Source of the DNA: Diospyros lotus
Taxonomy: Eukaryota > Streptophyta > Magnoliopsida > Ericales > Ebenaceae
Direction of reading: 5' to 3'
Assembly: GCF_014633365.1 (NCBI RefSeq)
Contig: NC_068344.1
Location: 33,664,670 to 33,728,669, forward strand
Length of the DNA: 64,000 bases
The notes beneath the pieces are model-generated. The model was not told where the DNA came from, did no database searches, and saw only the letters and a list, made by a program, of their open reading frames with translations. Each line of letters starts with the position of its first letter. The first letter of the stretch is position 1. Positions 1 to 12,200 of this stretch are shown here, piece after piece. The position numbers were made by a program, and so were the translations under genes.

Positions 1-1030
1 TATTTTAAATTTATTTTTTTATAATTTTAAATGTTATAATTTTATATATAACTTAAATGTTATAATTTTATTTTTTAACTTTATTTTTATTTGTTGTTTT
101 CTTAAAAATGTGACATGTTTTAAATGTGGTAATTGATTGCTAGAAAAAATATGTAAAGTCGTGTATATATAATTAATTTTAAAATTTTGATTATTATTAT
201 TTATATAATTAATTATTTAAATTATCTTTATTTTATATAGTTTAATTAATTTAAATTTATTTTCTTATAATTTTAAATGTTATAATTTTATATATAACTT
301 AAATATTATAATTTTATTTTTTAACTTTATTTTTTTTGTTGCTTTCTTAAAAATTTGATCTATCTTAAATGTGGTAATTAATTATCAGGAGAAATATGTA
401 AAGTCATATGTGGATAATCAATTTTGAAAATTTTATTATTATTATTTATATAATTAATTGATTATTTAAATTATTCTTATTTTATATATAGTTTAATTAA
501 TTTAAATTTATTTTTTATATTTTTAAATATTATATTTTTATATATAATTTTAATATTATAATTTACTTTTTAACTTTGTATTTTTTATTACTTTCTTAAA
601 ATTTGATCTATCTTAAATGTGGTAATTGATTGTAGGAGAAACATGTAAAGTCATGGATAATTAATTTTGAAAATTTGACTATTACCATTTATATAATTAA
701 TTGATTATTTAAATTATCTTTATTTTATATATAGTTTAATTAATTTAAATTTATTTTCTTATAATTTTAAATATAACTTAAATGTTATAATTTTATTTTT
801 TAACTTTTTTGTTTTTACTTCTTTCAAAATTTGACCTATCTTAAATATGGTAATTAATTATTAGGAGAAATATATAAAGTCATGTATGGATAATCAATTT
901 TAAAAATTTGATTATTATTATTTATATAATTAATTGATTATTTAAATTATTTTTATTTTACATACAATTTAATTAATTTAAATTTATTTTTTATAATTTT
1001 AAATGTCATAATTTTATTTTTCAACTTAAT
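1..1030. repeat. AT-rich tandem satellite, period about 240 bp
   Basis: Four to five diverged copies of a unit of roughly 240 bp follow each other in direct orientation. Landmarks that recur once per unit are a variant of 'atatgtaaagtcatg' (near 145, 386, 628 and 865) and 'ttatataatt' (near 201, 446, 689 and 921), each followed by the same AT-rich stretch. The array runs off the left edge of the window, so its true length is unknown. No coding frame is visible. Confidence 0.8.
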
Positions 1031-2014
1031 AGATTGTTGTCATTTATTTAATTCTCCTTTTTTCCATTGGTCTACTCCGAAGATGTGCTATATGTTGGAC
1101 TTGGGGAAATTAAATACAAATTAAATTTGTGTTTTGAAAATTATGTTAAGTAAGATTCAGATTGTGTGGTAAAGCGTGGGAAAAAAAGGGAAACTTAATG
1201 GTGACATATGATTTGATAAATTGAGAGAAATTGGAGAATTTGAAAAAAGAAAAATTAATAAAAGAAAACAAATATTTGTCTCTTCTTCTTCTTCATTTCC
1301 GTTCAACACTTACATTTCCTCTCTTCTCCTTTCTCAATTCTTCTTCTTAAATTTTCTCTTATTCTTTATTTTTATTTAGTAAATTTTAACCATTTTTTTT
1401 TATCCAGTTTGGTCTTCTGATGTAACATAGCACCACTATTATGTCAAGTGAGTGATATGAATGCAACTAGGAAAAATTAGACGTTGAGGGTTCGTGTGGT
1501 ACACACATATGAGACAAATACATGTGAAAATTAAAAATAAAAACGTCTACCCTTGAATACATATTTTAGAATAAAGAGGTTGATTATCGTTTATTCTTTT
1601 TTTTTTTTTTTTCTGTTATCGTGTAATTTTTATATTTTTTTACGCATTGCTTATTGTATTACATGTTAATTTAGGTTTATTTTTTACATAGTTTCGGGAT
1701 AGAGTTATGTGATTTTTATTGTTCGTCTACCCTTGAATGTATATAAGGAAATCTTTTAAAATTTGTAATTTTTTGTTGTATTCTCATGATTGTAACATGA
1801 TTATTTTGTTTAATTTTTACTTTTTTATTATAATTTTTATTTATTGTAACTACTAAATTATACAATTTTTACTTTAATAATTTTTTTTTTTACAATATCC
1901 ATACATCGCATGGGTTATCCACTAGTGTCAATTGAAGTCAAATCAAATTATTTGATTTTTTGTTTGTATTAAACAAAAATAGATTTGAATATGAATAAAT
2001 TTAATTAATTATAC
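1031..2014. other. AT-rich intergenic DNA
   Basis: No gene is recognised. The stretch has long T and A runs, a CTTCTTCTTC tract near 1280, and no ORF with coding character. It separates the left-edge satellite from a MITE-like copy. Confidence 0.5.
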
Positions 2015-2365
2015 TTAGGTAGTATTTATTAATCAAAATATATATTAAAAAAAGTGAGATATAAAAGTATTATAGATAAAAATATTTTTTATTGTATTTG
2101 TTAAATTTATCTGACAACTATTGAAAAAAAAGTCGCATGACTTTTTATCTGAGTTTTTTAAAATAAACTTATCTCTCCACCCCATAAATTTATTTTGATT
2201 ATTATAGATAAAAAAAAATAACATATGTGTCTTTCGGTGCATTTTAAAAAATTTAGCAAATAATTTGACAAAAATCTTAAAATATTTTTCAATCTTATTT
2301 TGACAATTCTATATTTTGTTTTGAAAAATATTGCAATCTTATTTTTTTTGGTTAACGTACTATCA
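2015..2365 (+). mobile_element. MITE-like element, family M copy A
   Basis: Starts with a 'taggtagtatttatt' terminus and shares most of its interior with four other copies at about 31082, 35945, 47537 and 47919. Shared segments include 'tgtatttgttaaatttat', 'cattttaaaaaattta' and a central hairpin-like stretch. The right end is decayed. Non-coding. Confidence 0.55.
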
Positions 2366-2870
2366 TGAGCACCCCTTGCTGCTCGACCCCATGATTCCAG
2401 CAGGAGATGTAAATCAGGAGAATTCAATAGTCAGTTTTTATCCCTAACTTCTCTCTTTGACGTGAGGGCGATCTAGCAATTTAACAGTTTTTTAGGATAA
2501 CCACTGACTACTGAGCTTTTTCCCCTTGATCAGAGTTCAAATACAGAACCTGAGAGCCTAAAGAGCAACATCATAGCAGTTTTTTCTTTGCCAATTAATC
2601 TATGCCCCGAGGGCTATTACAATTTTATTTTTATACAATCTTATCTTACTGATTCTAACCAATATTATCTTATACTATTTCGTTCACTTATGAGTTTTTA
2701 GTTTTCCTAATTCATTAACAAACTTTTTCACGAAGAGATATTTGGTTGGTTGTTTTCTATTTTTTTTAAAGTGAAATGTAATTTTATCAGACTTTTTAAA
2801 AATAAAAAATAAAAAATAAAAAAGAAAAAAGAGATTTAGTCACAATTGAGGAACTTGGTGTAATTAACTA
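2366..2870. other. Intergenic DNA upstream of CIPK24
   Basis: No gene seen. The stretch is AT-rich with an A-rich run around 2800-2830, and leads into the probable promoter and leader of the kinase gene. Confidence 0.4.
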
Positions 2871-3274
2871 TACTCCGCCGCTCCGCCGTTTGCTGAAAAT
2901 TAAAATCAGGCCTTCAGGCAATCTCTCTCTATCTCTCTATTAATTGGCTGTTTCCCTTCCGTCACGTAGCTGTATCTGATATCAATTTCGCCTCTCCGTC
3001 GGGCTTTCCGTTTCCGGTGCTCCGCCGGCGCTTCCTGTGGAATTTTCCTGAAGCATTTTGCCGGAATATTTCCTCGCTTTCGCTTATCGGAACTTCTCTA
3101 TTTGGACTTGTATGTCAACCTATCAATCGTCAATTACCTTGTTCAATTGCCAATTATGTGTGTTTTCGAAATTCGGTTGTTTCTAATGGTTTGGTTGCTA
3201 GAGTACTTGATTGATTGCTGTTCTTTGACTGAAGTGAATTGCGGCTTTTGGCTGGGAATGTGATTTGGGAAAGA
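2871..3274 (+). promoter_or_regulatory. Probable 5' leader and proximal promoter of CIPK24
   Basis: Directly upstream of the kinase ATG. It is less AT-rich than the DNA further left and contains a CT-rich tract ('atctctctctatctctct' near 2921) typical of plant leaders. The transcription start cannot be fixed from sequence. A leader intron is possible but not demonstrated. Confidence 0.4.
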
Positions 3275-6200
3275 ATGAAAATGGTGGCGAAAAAGGTCGG
3301 GAAGTATGAGGTCGGCCGAACGATCGGCGAAGGGACTTTCGCGAAGGTTAAGTTTGCGCGGAATTCGGAGACTGGAGAGAGTGTTGCAGTGAAGGTTATG
3401 GCCAAAAGCTCCATTCTGAAGCACAGAATGGTTGATCAGGTGCTTATTTCCCAGCTCCTTTCTCCAAATTCTTAAAGAGTTAATTTTACTCCTTTATTAA
3501 GTGAAAACCTAATTGCGACAGAGCCAAGTTAGTGTCCTTGAATGTTTGAATGCGTTTCTTGATGCTCTTAACTCTTCGTCATTTCTCATAGGGCTGTATC
3601 CTAGGCGAGTCCAGCTGGGCTCTTCAGGCTTGGTAGTCTAAAAATTTCGTTTATAAGTCATTTACAAAGTATTCTTGGATTTGATTGTTTATCTTCCAAG
3701 CCTATGGCTAACGATCCCTTGTCAAGCTGATAGAGCGTCGATGTTGTTTCAAGTTTGTCAGCCCAAGTTCAATTTTAGCCTAGAGAATCAACAGCGCCTC
3801 AGAATGTATCGCAGCTTGACTTGTTACTGGCAGAGCTTGAGTTGTTTGGTTTGTTTTACGGACTTAGTTGCTCAGTCACAATATCATTTACGTTTTCTTT
3901 GTGATCTTTTCAGCGTAATTTATAGCAATGCTAATTCTTTTGTTGTTTATTCACCTTGTCTTACTGCTTTTTGTGGTTATTTGATCTTTTGACAAACGTG
4001 CATTTGATGTATTGATTAATTGAAAATTTGAATGCAAGGAATGACCAATGTGTTAAAGCCACCAAATTATATGCGAACTGGTAAAGAGTTCATGTATGAG
4101 GATTGAATTGTGTTAATTGAAACACGATGCCGTGTACTTTGAGTTAACATCTTCTCTGCTTTTCTGTTGATTTTCTGACTTGCTTGAGATGGTTTCCAGA
4201 TTAAAAGAGAGATATCCATAATGAAGATTGTTAGGCATCCTAACATAGTTAGGCTGCATGAGGTATGCTCAAGCATTTTTGTGAAATACTTTCTATCAGT
4301 ACAGACTTCTTTTTGTTTCAAGCAACACACATGTTAAAGCTTTAAAAAGTTTTAATACCAAGTAATTGGTACCTTTTTTTTCTTTTGGTATGTCAGGTGT
4401 TGGCTAGCCGGACAAAGATATTTATTGTTTTAGAGTTTGTTACTGGAGGGGAACTCTTTGATAAGATAGTAAGGCTTCTTGAAATCTCCAACTTTTGCTT
4501 TTGTTAATGATGAATTTTACATATCTTTTCTGTTTTAAAAGCTTTTTCTTGGGTTCTATGAAATTATAATGTTGTCTTCCTATAAACTGATGAACAAGAA
4601 TGAAATAAGCTGAATAATTCTGTAAGCTTACTTGTTCATTATTGAATTCAAGTATGGGGTATTTATACACAAAAAATAATCTAAAATATCTCCTAAAAAT
4701 CAGGAATAAATTTGAATTAGGCTTAGGGGATAAACTACATCAACTGAACTTTAAACTTACTGGAATTATCTTTAGCGAACTGCTTTTCATCCCTTTAATC
4801 TTGAACCTTATCTTATCCCTTTAATCTTGGAACCTTATCTTATCTCCTTAACAACCTTATCATCTTATCCCAATCTTGTAATCTGATTTAAAAAAAAAAA
4901 AAATCAGGTTTCTCCAAATATTTTTCCTTTTTCTCTTGCAAAACCAATTTGAATTCTTCAACACTTCCTCATGGTGTCATATCAGTCTTGCAGCCTTAAA
5001 AAAAAAAAAAAAAGATTTTAATCAGTTACATTGTGGATGTGCTATACCTCAACCTTCACATTCATAACACCTATGGTACTCCAGCATTATAGTGGAATTG
5101 GCACTTAACAAGTTACTGAACTGAGGGATGCAGACGGATTAATTTTTTATTTTCATGATTCCTTTGATAATAGAATTTGGTTTACCTGAGAGATATGTTA
5201 GTTTTGTGATGAGAATAATCTAATTTCTATCTTGCTAATGAAGAATGGCACCGTTGGATTTTGTAGCACCACTGATGCTGGGAACTCCTTGTCCTTTTGC
5301 TTCCATGAGTGTACAGGTTCATCAAGGAAAGCTCTCTGAAAATGAATCTAGGCACTACTTTCAACAACTTATAGATGCAGTTGCTCATTGTCACAGTAAA
5401 GGTGTTTACCACAGGGATTTGAAGGTGTGGCATACTGGTTGACATGTAATTCTTACTCAGCTATCATATCACATATTTCTAAGGGCATTATCCAAAATAA
5501 GTATTCTTTATTTTCCTTATTATTTCCAGCCTGAAAATCTTCTTCTCAATTTCCATGGGAACTTGAAGGTTTCTGACTTTGGACTGAGTGCACTGCAACA
5601 ACAAGTAAGCATGATCACTATTTGGATTTAAGAAATAGTTGGATTTTTTCTCCCGAAACAACAATGCATATTACACTCTTCTTTTTTCTGGACTTGTGCA
5701 GGGTGTTGAACTGCTTCATACTACATGTGGGACACCAAATTACCTTGCACCTGAGGTAGATTCTAACAGAATCTGTAGTGGACTGCTAGTTTGATTTGGT
5801 CTATCACAGTGCTGCTTCACTGGCCGACACTTAGATTTAAATATTATTGTCAGGTGATTTAAAAACATCAGATAAAATTTTAGACAATCTTTTCACACAA
5901 AAAAAAAAAAGGGAAAAAAAATCTCTTCATGAAGTTCCTGGCTATTGAAGCCTTGTGATATTTTGATGATTTTATAACATTATCGACTCATCCTTCTTGT
6001 TGGTCCTCTTTACTGTAGTTTATGGAAGAATTATTGTATAGGGTTTACCTCTTTATGGGCAATTTTGGCTTGACTTTTTTCTACCGGTTTCACCCCCTTT
6101 AGTCATGTTTGTAGTACTTTACAGATGAATAGATACAACAACAACAAAATACCAAGCCTTTATCCCACTCTATGGGGTTGGCTACATGAAGTTTAGCTTT

Positions 6201-9200
6201 CCGTTCATTTTTATCCATGATCTTATCTTCTATAAGCTCCATATACTTAAGATCAAACCTAACTATCTCCCACCAAGTTTTTCTTGGTCTTCCTCTACCT
6301 CTTTTGCTAACTACTTGTTCTATTCCATCCACTCTCTCACAAGAGCCTCTATTGGTCTTCTTCTCACTCACACGATCAAACTATTTTAATCATGTCTCCA
6401 CCATCTTATTTAAATTAGGAGCCACTTCGACCTTATTATGAATAACTTCTTTTGTAATTTTACCTTTTCTTGTATGGCTACACATCCTTTTTAGCATCCT
6501 CATTTCGATAACACATATTTTGCCCATGTTAGCACTTTACCATCCAACATTTTATGCCATACAACAAAGTTGGTCTTATATCTATTGTCATATGCCTATG
6601 GTTATAAAGGAAGGGGGGTACTTACACATTGTATAGGTTGTTAGGCCTTACTTAAATAAGCTTGGTAGTTAAGCGGTTATGCTATTTTTGAATTTGGCTT
6701 CCTTTGGCACCTTGTCACAAGTGGTGGATCAATATATAATAAATTGATCCAGCTCCATTTGATGCATTGATGAATACAATCTGAAATTCACCTTTCCTGT
6801 CTCAATTCTATCTTCTCGATCCTTCCCTCTTCTATTCTCTGTTCTCTCTCTTTCTCTCATTCTCCCTCAATCCTCCTTAATTCTCCCCAATTTAGAGGAG
6901 AATTCTGTTGTTAGATCTAAGAATCTGACAAATTGGTATTAGAGCACGATTTGGGATAACAATCACGCTTGGCTAATTCTTTATGATGGTCGACGAAACT
7001 AGGATGAAGCAAATGGAGTCTCAGCTACGGCACGTCACGGTGGTGGTGGCAGATATGCAAATCCAGATGGGAACCTTGGAGGCATCGGTGGAATCGGTGG
7101 TGGAAAAGAGGATAGAAGGAGCGATGGAACGGTAGTTGAAGGAGAGTCGCAATTAGAACAATCTGCTACGCGATTAAATGCTTGAGTAGAACAACCACTT
7201 GTGAGATCAGATGCAACAATTCATGATGATGTTCAGTAGCCAAAATCTGGTAAGACTCTCCCTCAAATTTCCCCCCAGAGAGAGGTCAGAGCCAATCCTT
7301 CCTAGGCATGGGACGACCCAACGAATTGAGGGATCTTTTGAATTTGAGGTGGATCCACCACTTGTACGAGAAAATACTATGGAGAGGAGGCAAGGAGCTT
7401 TGGCTGTTCCTAATTAGCCTTATGTCAAAATTGGAAATCCCATTGTTTGATGGCCAAAATCCAAGGTGGTGGGTAAGGCATTCTGAACGAATGTTTAGTG
7501 TGTATAATGTGCCTGAACAACAGAAGGTCACACTGGCTATTGCTTACCTCAATGATGTTGGAGATGTCTGGTTTCAAGGGTGGAGTCAGGTGAAGGAAGG
7601 TTGCCAGTGGCCTAAATTTGTGGAGGACTTATGTGAGCATTTTGGGAATCAAAGTATGATGGATGTTGTGGAGGAATTCAACATGCTTAGGTAGGAGGGA
7701 ATGGTGTAGTCATATCAACTTAAGTTTGAGGAGCTAAAATCGCTCATGCTAATCCTTAACCCCCACCTAACGGGAGGATACTTCATCTCAAGTTTCATTA
7801 GCAGCTTGAGCAAAGAGCTACGTCCCATAGTGAAGAAGTAGTGATGGTTGGGAAGGGGAATATACTCCGGCATTCCCCAGCCAGGGAGCCAAGGGTTCAT
7901 TAAGGAGGGTGGTAAGGTTGGTCAAGGTACAAAGGGGATGGCCATCACTCCTGCTCAGTCGCCAGGTGGGAGGATCATAGAACAGAGGAGGCAGGTAGGA
8001 CTGTGTTTCCATTGTAGGGATATATACACCTCAGGACACAAATGCAAGAGCTAGGTTCTATTACTGGAAGGGGAGGAAAAAGTAGATGCAGTAAAAGAGG
8101 GGACCACAAACCCCATGGAGACTGAGGGGGAAGAAAATGTGGAAATCTCATTACATGCATTGAGGGGATTGGCTAATAGTAAGATTATCAAGGTGGAAGG
8201 GAAGGCACAAGATTGTAGACTGATGATCCTAATAGACAGTGGAAGCACCCATAGGTTCCTAGATGAAAGCACTGTAAGGAAGTTGAATTGTCGGCTTACT
8301 AGCACACAACCACTATCAGTAATAGTGGCTAACAACAATAAGGTGGTCTGCAAATTGGCTTGTGTAGGGTTTTGCTGGGGAATGCATGAAGAGGAATTTG
8401 AGGCAGATTTGAGATTGCTAAAGCTGGGGGGGGGGGGGGGTGTGACATCGCGTTAGGGGTAGATTGGATGAAAAATGTAAGTCCCTTTTGTTTTGACTTT
8501 AATAAGATGGAAGTAACGTTTGAGAATGAGGGTAGGTCGATGACCTTGATGGGTAGTATGGAAACAGGGTTGTGCAAGATGATATTGAGGAAGAAGCTAC
8601 AAAAGATACTCAGGAACAAGCTGTCACAGGTAGCGCAACTATTTTCAATCCATGTGGTGGAATAGATAGGGGAAGTTCAAGAGCAAGAAGGAGAGTTAAG
8701 GCTAGCCATAAAAAGCCAACCCCAACACCAGTGGAAGGTACAAGAACTTGATTCTCTTGACTCACTTCTAGTTGAGTTTAGGGACTTATTTGTGGAACCA
8801 AAATCCTTACCCCCCAAAAGACCCTTCGATCACTCCATTACCCTCAAACCTAACATTGAACCAGTGACCATCAGATCATACCATTATCCCCCTGAACAAA
8901 AGGCTGAAATAGAAAAATTAATTAAGGATATGCTCCAAAAGTCTATCATCACACCCAACTATAGTCCCTTCACCTCACTTGTGCTTCTTGTAAAAAAGAA
9001 AGACAGTAGTTGGCGTTTTTGTGTTGACTAGTGTTGTTAAAGGCCCAAGGCGCACTAAGGCGCAAAGGGTCTTGGAGCTTGAGGCGCAAGGCGAGGCGCG
9101 CTCCTGGCAGGTGCAATGCACATGCTGACTAAGAAGAAAGAAAAATATACTTCTTAATTGAATAATAAGTCATAAAATAGATCCTAATCACATATCAACA

Positions 9201-12200
9201 TTTATGTTATCAAAAACTTCTATTCTATTTCTAAATGCTGCAGTTCTATATAAGTATACTTGAAAATTTGTAAAGATTAAGGCTAAATTATGCCAAAAAA
9301 TGTTAAAAGAAAAACGAAGAAGAAGAAGTAGCAGCAGGCATCAACAAATAAAAATTAAAAAAAAATAACTGAAGAAGAAGAAGAACAAGAGGAAGAGAAG
9401 AAGAAGAAGAAGTGCAACGTAAGAAAGAAGAAGAAGAAGTAGAGGAAGAGAAGAAGAAGAAGAAGAAGAAGAAGAAGAAGAAGAAGAAGAAGAAGAAGCA
9501 GGCTAGCAGTAGCAGCAAAGTAAGAAGAAGAAGAAGCAGAGGAAGAGAAGAAGAAGAAGAAGAAGAAGAAGAAAAAGAAGCAGGCTAGCAGTAGCAGCAA
9601 AGTAAGAAGAAGAAGAAGCAGAGGAAGAGAAGAAGAAGAAGAAGAAGCAGGCTAGCAGTAGCAGCAAAGTAAGAAGAAGAAGAAGAAGAAGAAGCAGGCT
9701 AGCAGTAGCAGCAAAGTAAGAAGAAGAAGAAGAAGGATAGCAGAAGAAGAAGAAGAAGGAGCAGAAGGATAGCAGCAACGTAAGAAGCAGCCGTGTAAGA
9801 AGAAGAAGAAGAAGAAGGATAGCAGCAACATAAGATTAAGAAGCAGCCGCGTAATAATAAGAAGAAGAAGAAGAAGAAGAAAGAAGAAGAAGCAACAAGG
9901 ATTGCCGAAGAAGAAGCAGGCTAGCAGCTGCCAGCAGCGTAAGAAGAAGAAGAAGAGAAGAAGCAGAGATTGTTGATATGTTACCTTGGCCTGGAGAAGC
10001 AGAAGCACCTCAATTAGAATTGGAGAAGAACTTGAGGAGTTGCAGTTGTTGTGTTGCATGAGAGAAAAGAGTGCTACGTAAGAGAGTTTTGGAGAGGTGT
10101 AGTCTCTTGGCTTTCTAGAAATCAGATGAGTTGGAGCATGATATTTTTGAGTTTTGTTGACTTTTCAATATTGTATTTTATTATTTTCTTTCTCTTTAAG
10201 TTTTAACAGAAAAATGTTTTAAAAATAAAACATGCTGATTTTTTAGCTGCGCTTGATGGATGTGCACCTGAAGGGCCTAGGCGCGCCTAGCTGGATCTCG
10301 CCTTGCCTGGGCATGGCAAGGCGAGATGGTTGCGCCTTGAGGGGCCTTGCGCCTAGGCGCGCCTTTAACAACACTGGTGTTGACTACCATCAACTCAACT
10401 CCCTTACAATCAAAAATAAATTTCCCATACCCATTATCAAAGACCTAGTAGATGAATTAAAAGATGCCACGATCTTTACCAAACTAAACCTTCGATTCGG
10501 ATACCTCCAGATCAGAATGAGCACCTAATGACATCCCTAAGACAGCTTTTAGAACCCATCAAGGGCATTATGAATTCCTGGTGATGCTATTTGGGCTCAT
10601 AAATGCCCCAACCACATTCCAAGCCCTAATGAACCAAATTTTTGAACCATAATTACGGAAATTCATTCTTGTGTTCTTTGATGACATCTTGGTTTATAGC
10701 CCCTCTTTCTCACAACACCTTAAACCACTTACAAACCACATTTAAAGTCCTTAGGTTAACCAGTTATACGTCAAAAAATCAAAATGTGCCTTTGCATTGC
10801 TTCAGGTAGAGTACCTTGGATAGGTAATATCTAGTGTTGGGGTAAGCACAGATCTAAGGTAAGTGGCAGCAATGACCTCATGGTTGAGGCTTACCGCTAT
10901 TAGCGCCTTGAGAGGATTTTTGGGACTCACAGGTTACTATTGACGGTTGGTGAGAAATTACAGGGTGATCAGTAAGCCACTCACTAATTTGCTAATACAA
11001 GAAGGGTTCAATTGGAATGAAAAGGCAAAGCAAGCCTTTGTGTTTCTTAAAGAGGCGATGAGTGAAGTGCCTACCCTAAGTTTACCTAACTTTTAACATG
11101 CCCTTTGTATTAGAAATAGATGCAAGTAGCAATGGAGTTGGAGCAGTGTTAATGCAAGCCTTTATCAATTAGGCATTGGCCCCCGGACAACTTGGCCTGA
11201 GTGTCTATGATAAAGAACTGCTAGTAGTCCTGATAGCGGTTGACAAATGGAGGCACTACCTAGAGGGGGGACAATTTATCATTAAGATCAATCACGATAG
11301 TTTGAAGTTTTTACCACAATAGAAGCTACATACTCATTTGCAAAAGAAAGGGGTGTCTAAATTGATGGGACTAGATTATGCCTGTGACACTTGTAAATGG
11401 TGCAAGCATGAGACCGTAGCATCTCCTAGCCTATTGGCTATTGCAGCTGTTACCTACGCCTGAACGGGCATGGACTTAACATAACAATGGACTTTGTGGA
11501 AGGGCTACCGAGATCTGAGGGAAAGGATTGCATCCTTGTGGTAGTGGACAAACTCACCAAGTACACCTATTTCATCAGCCTTTCACACCCCTTCACCGCA
11601 CAAGAACTAGCCCGAGTGTTTCTAGATCAAGTGTTAAAGCTACACGGGGTTCCACAATCAATTGTATCAGATCAGGACAAGGTTTTACCAGCTTGCTATG
11701 GAAGGAACTACTGAAATCACCGAGAACCTGACTTCACATGTCATCAACCTATCACCCGGAGACTAACGAGCAAACAAAGAGGGTCAACCAATGCTTGGAG
11801 ACCTACTTACGCTGCCTATGCTTCCTACAGCCTAGGGGTTGACACAAATGGTTATTGTTGGCGCCATGGTGGTACAACTTGTGCCACCACAGTGCCCTGA
11901 AGGTGACTCCATTCGAGGCCCTATATGGCTAAAACCATTCTACCAACTATTGGCGGACTCACCACTATAGCAACGGTGGACTCTTACTTACAACAACAAC
12001 AGGTGCTATCAGTACTAAAAAGGGAGGTAGCCAATGCTTAAAACATGATGAAACAATTTGTTGATATAAGGAGAAGGGAAAGGGAATTTGTTGTAAGAGA
12101 AGAAGTATACTTAAAGTTGAGACATGCTCACCTAAAGGCATTCTCGCGAGAACAGGTAACCAAACTCAGCCCAAAATTTTACAGACCCTATCTGATTGTT

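Noticed and set aside
9303..10059. Several 70-135 codon minus-strand frames rich in Leu, Phe and Ser
   Set aside because: They are translations of the GAA/TTC repeat tract and have no stop codons by composition, not selection.
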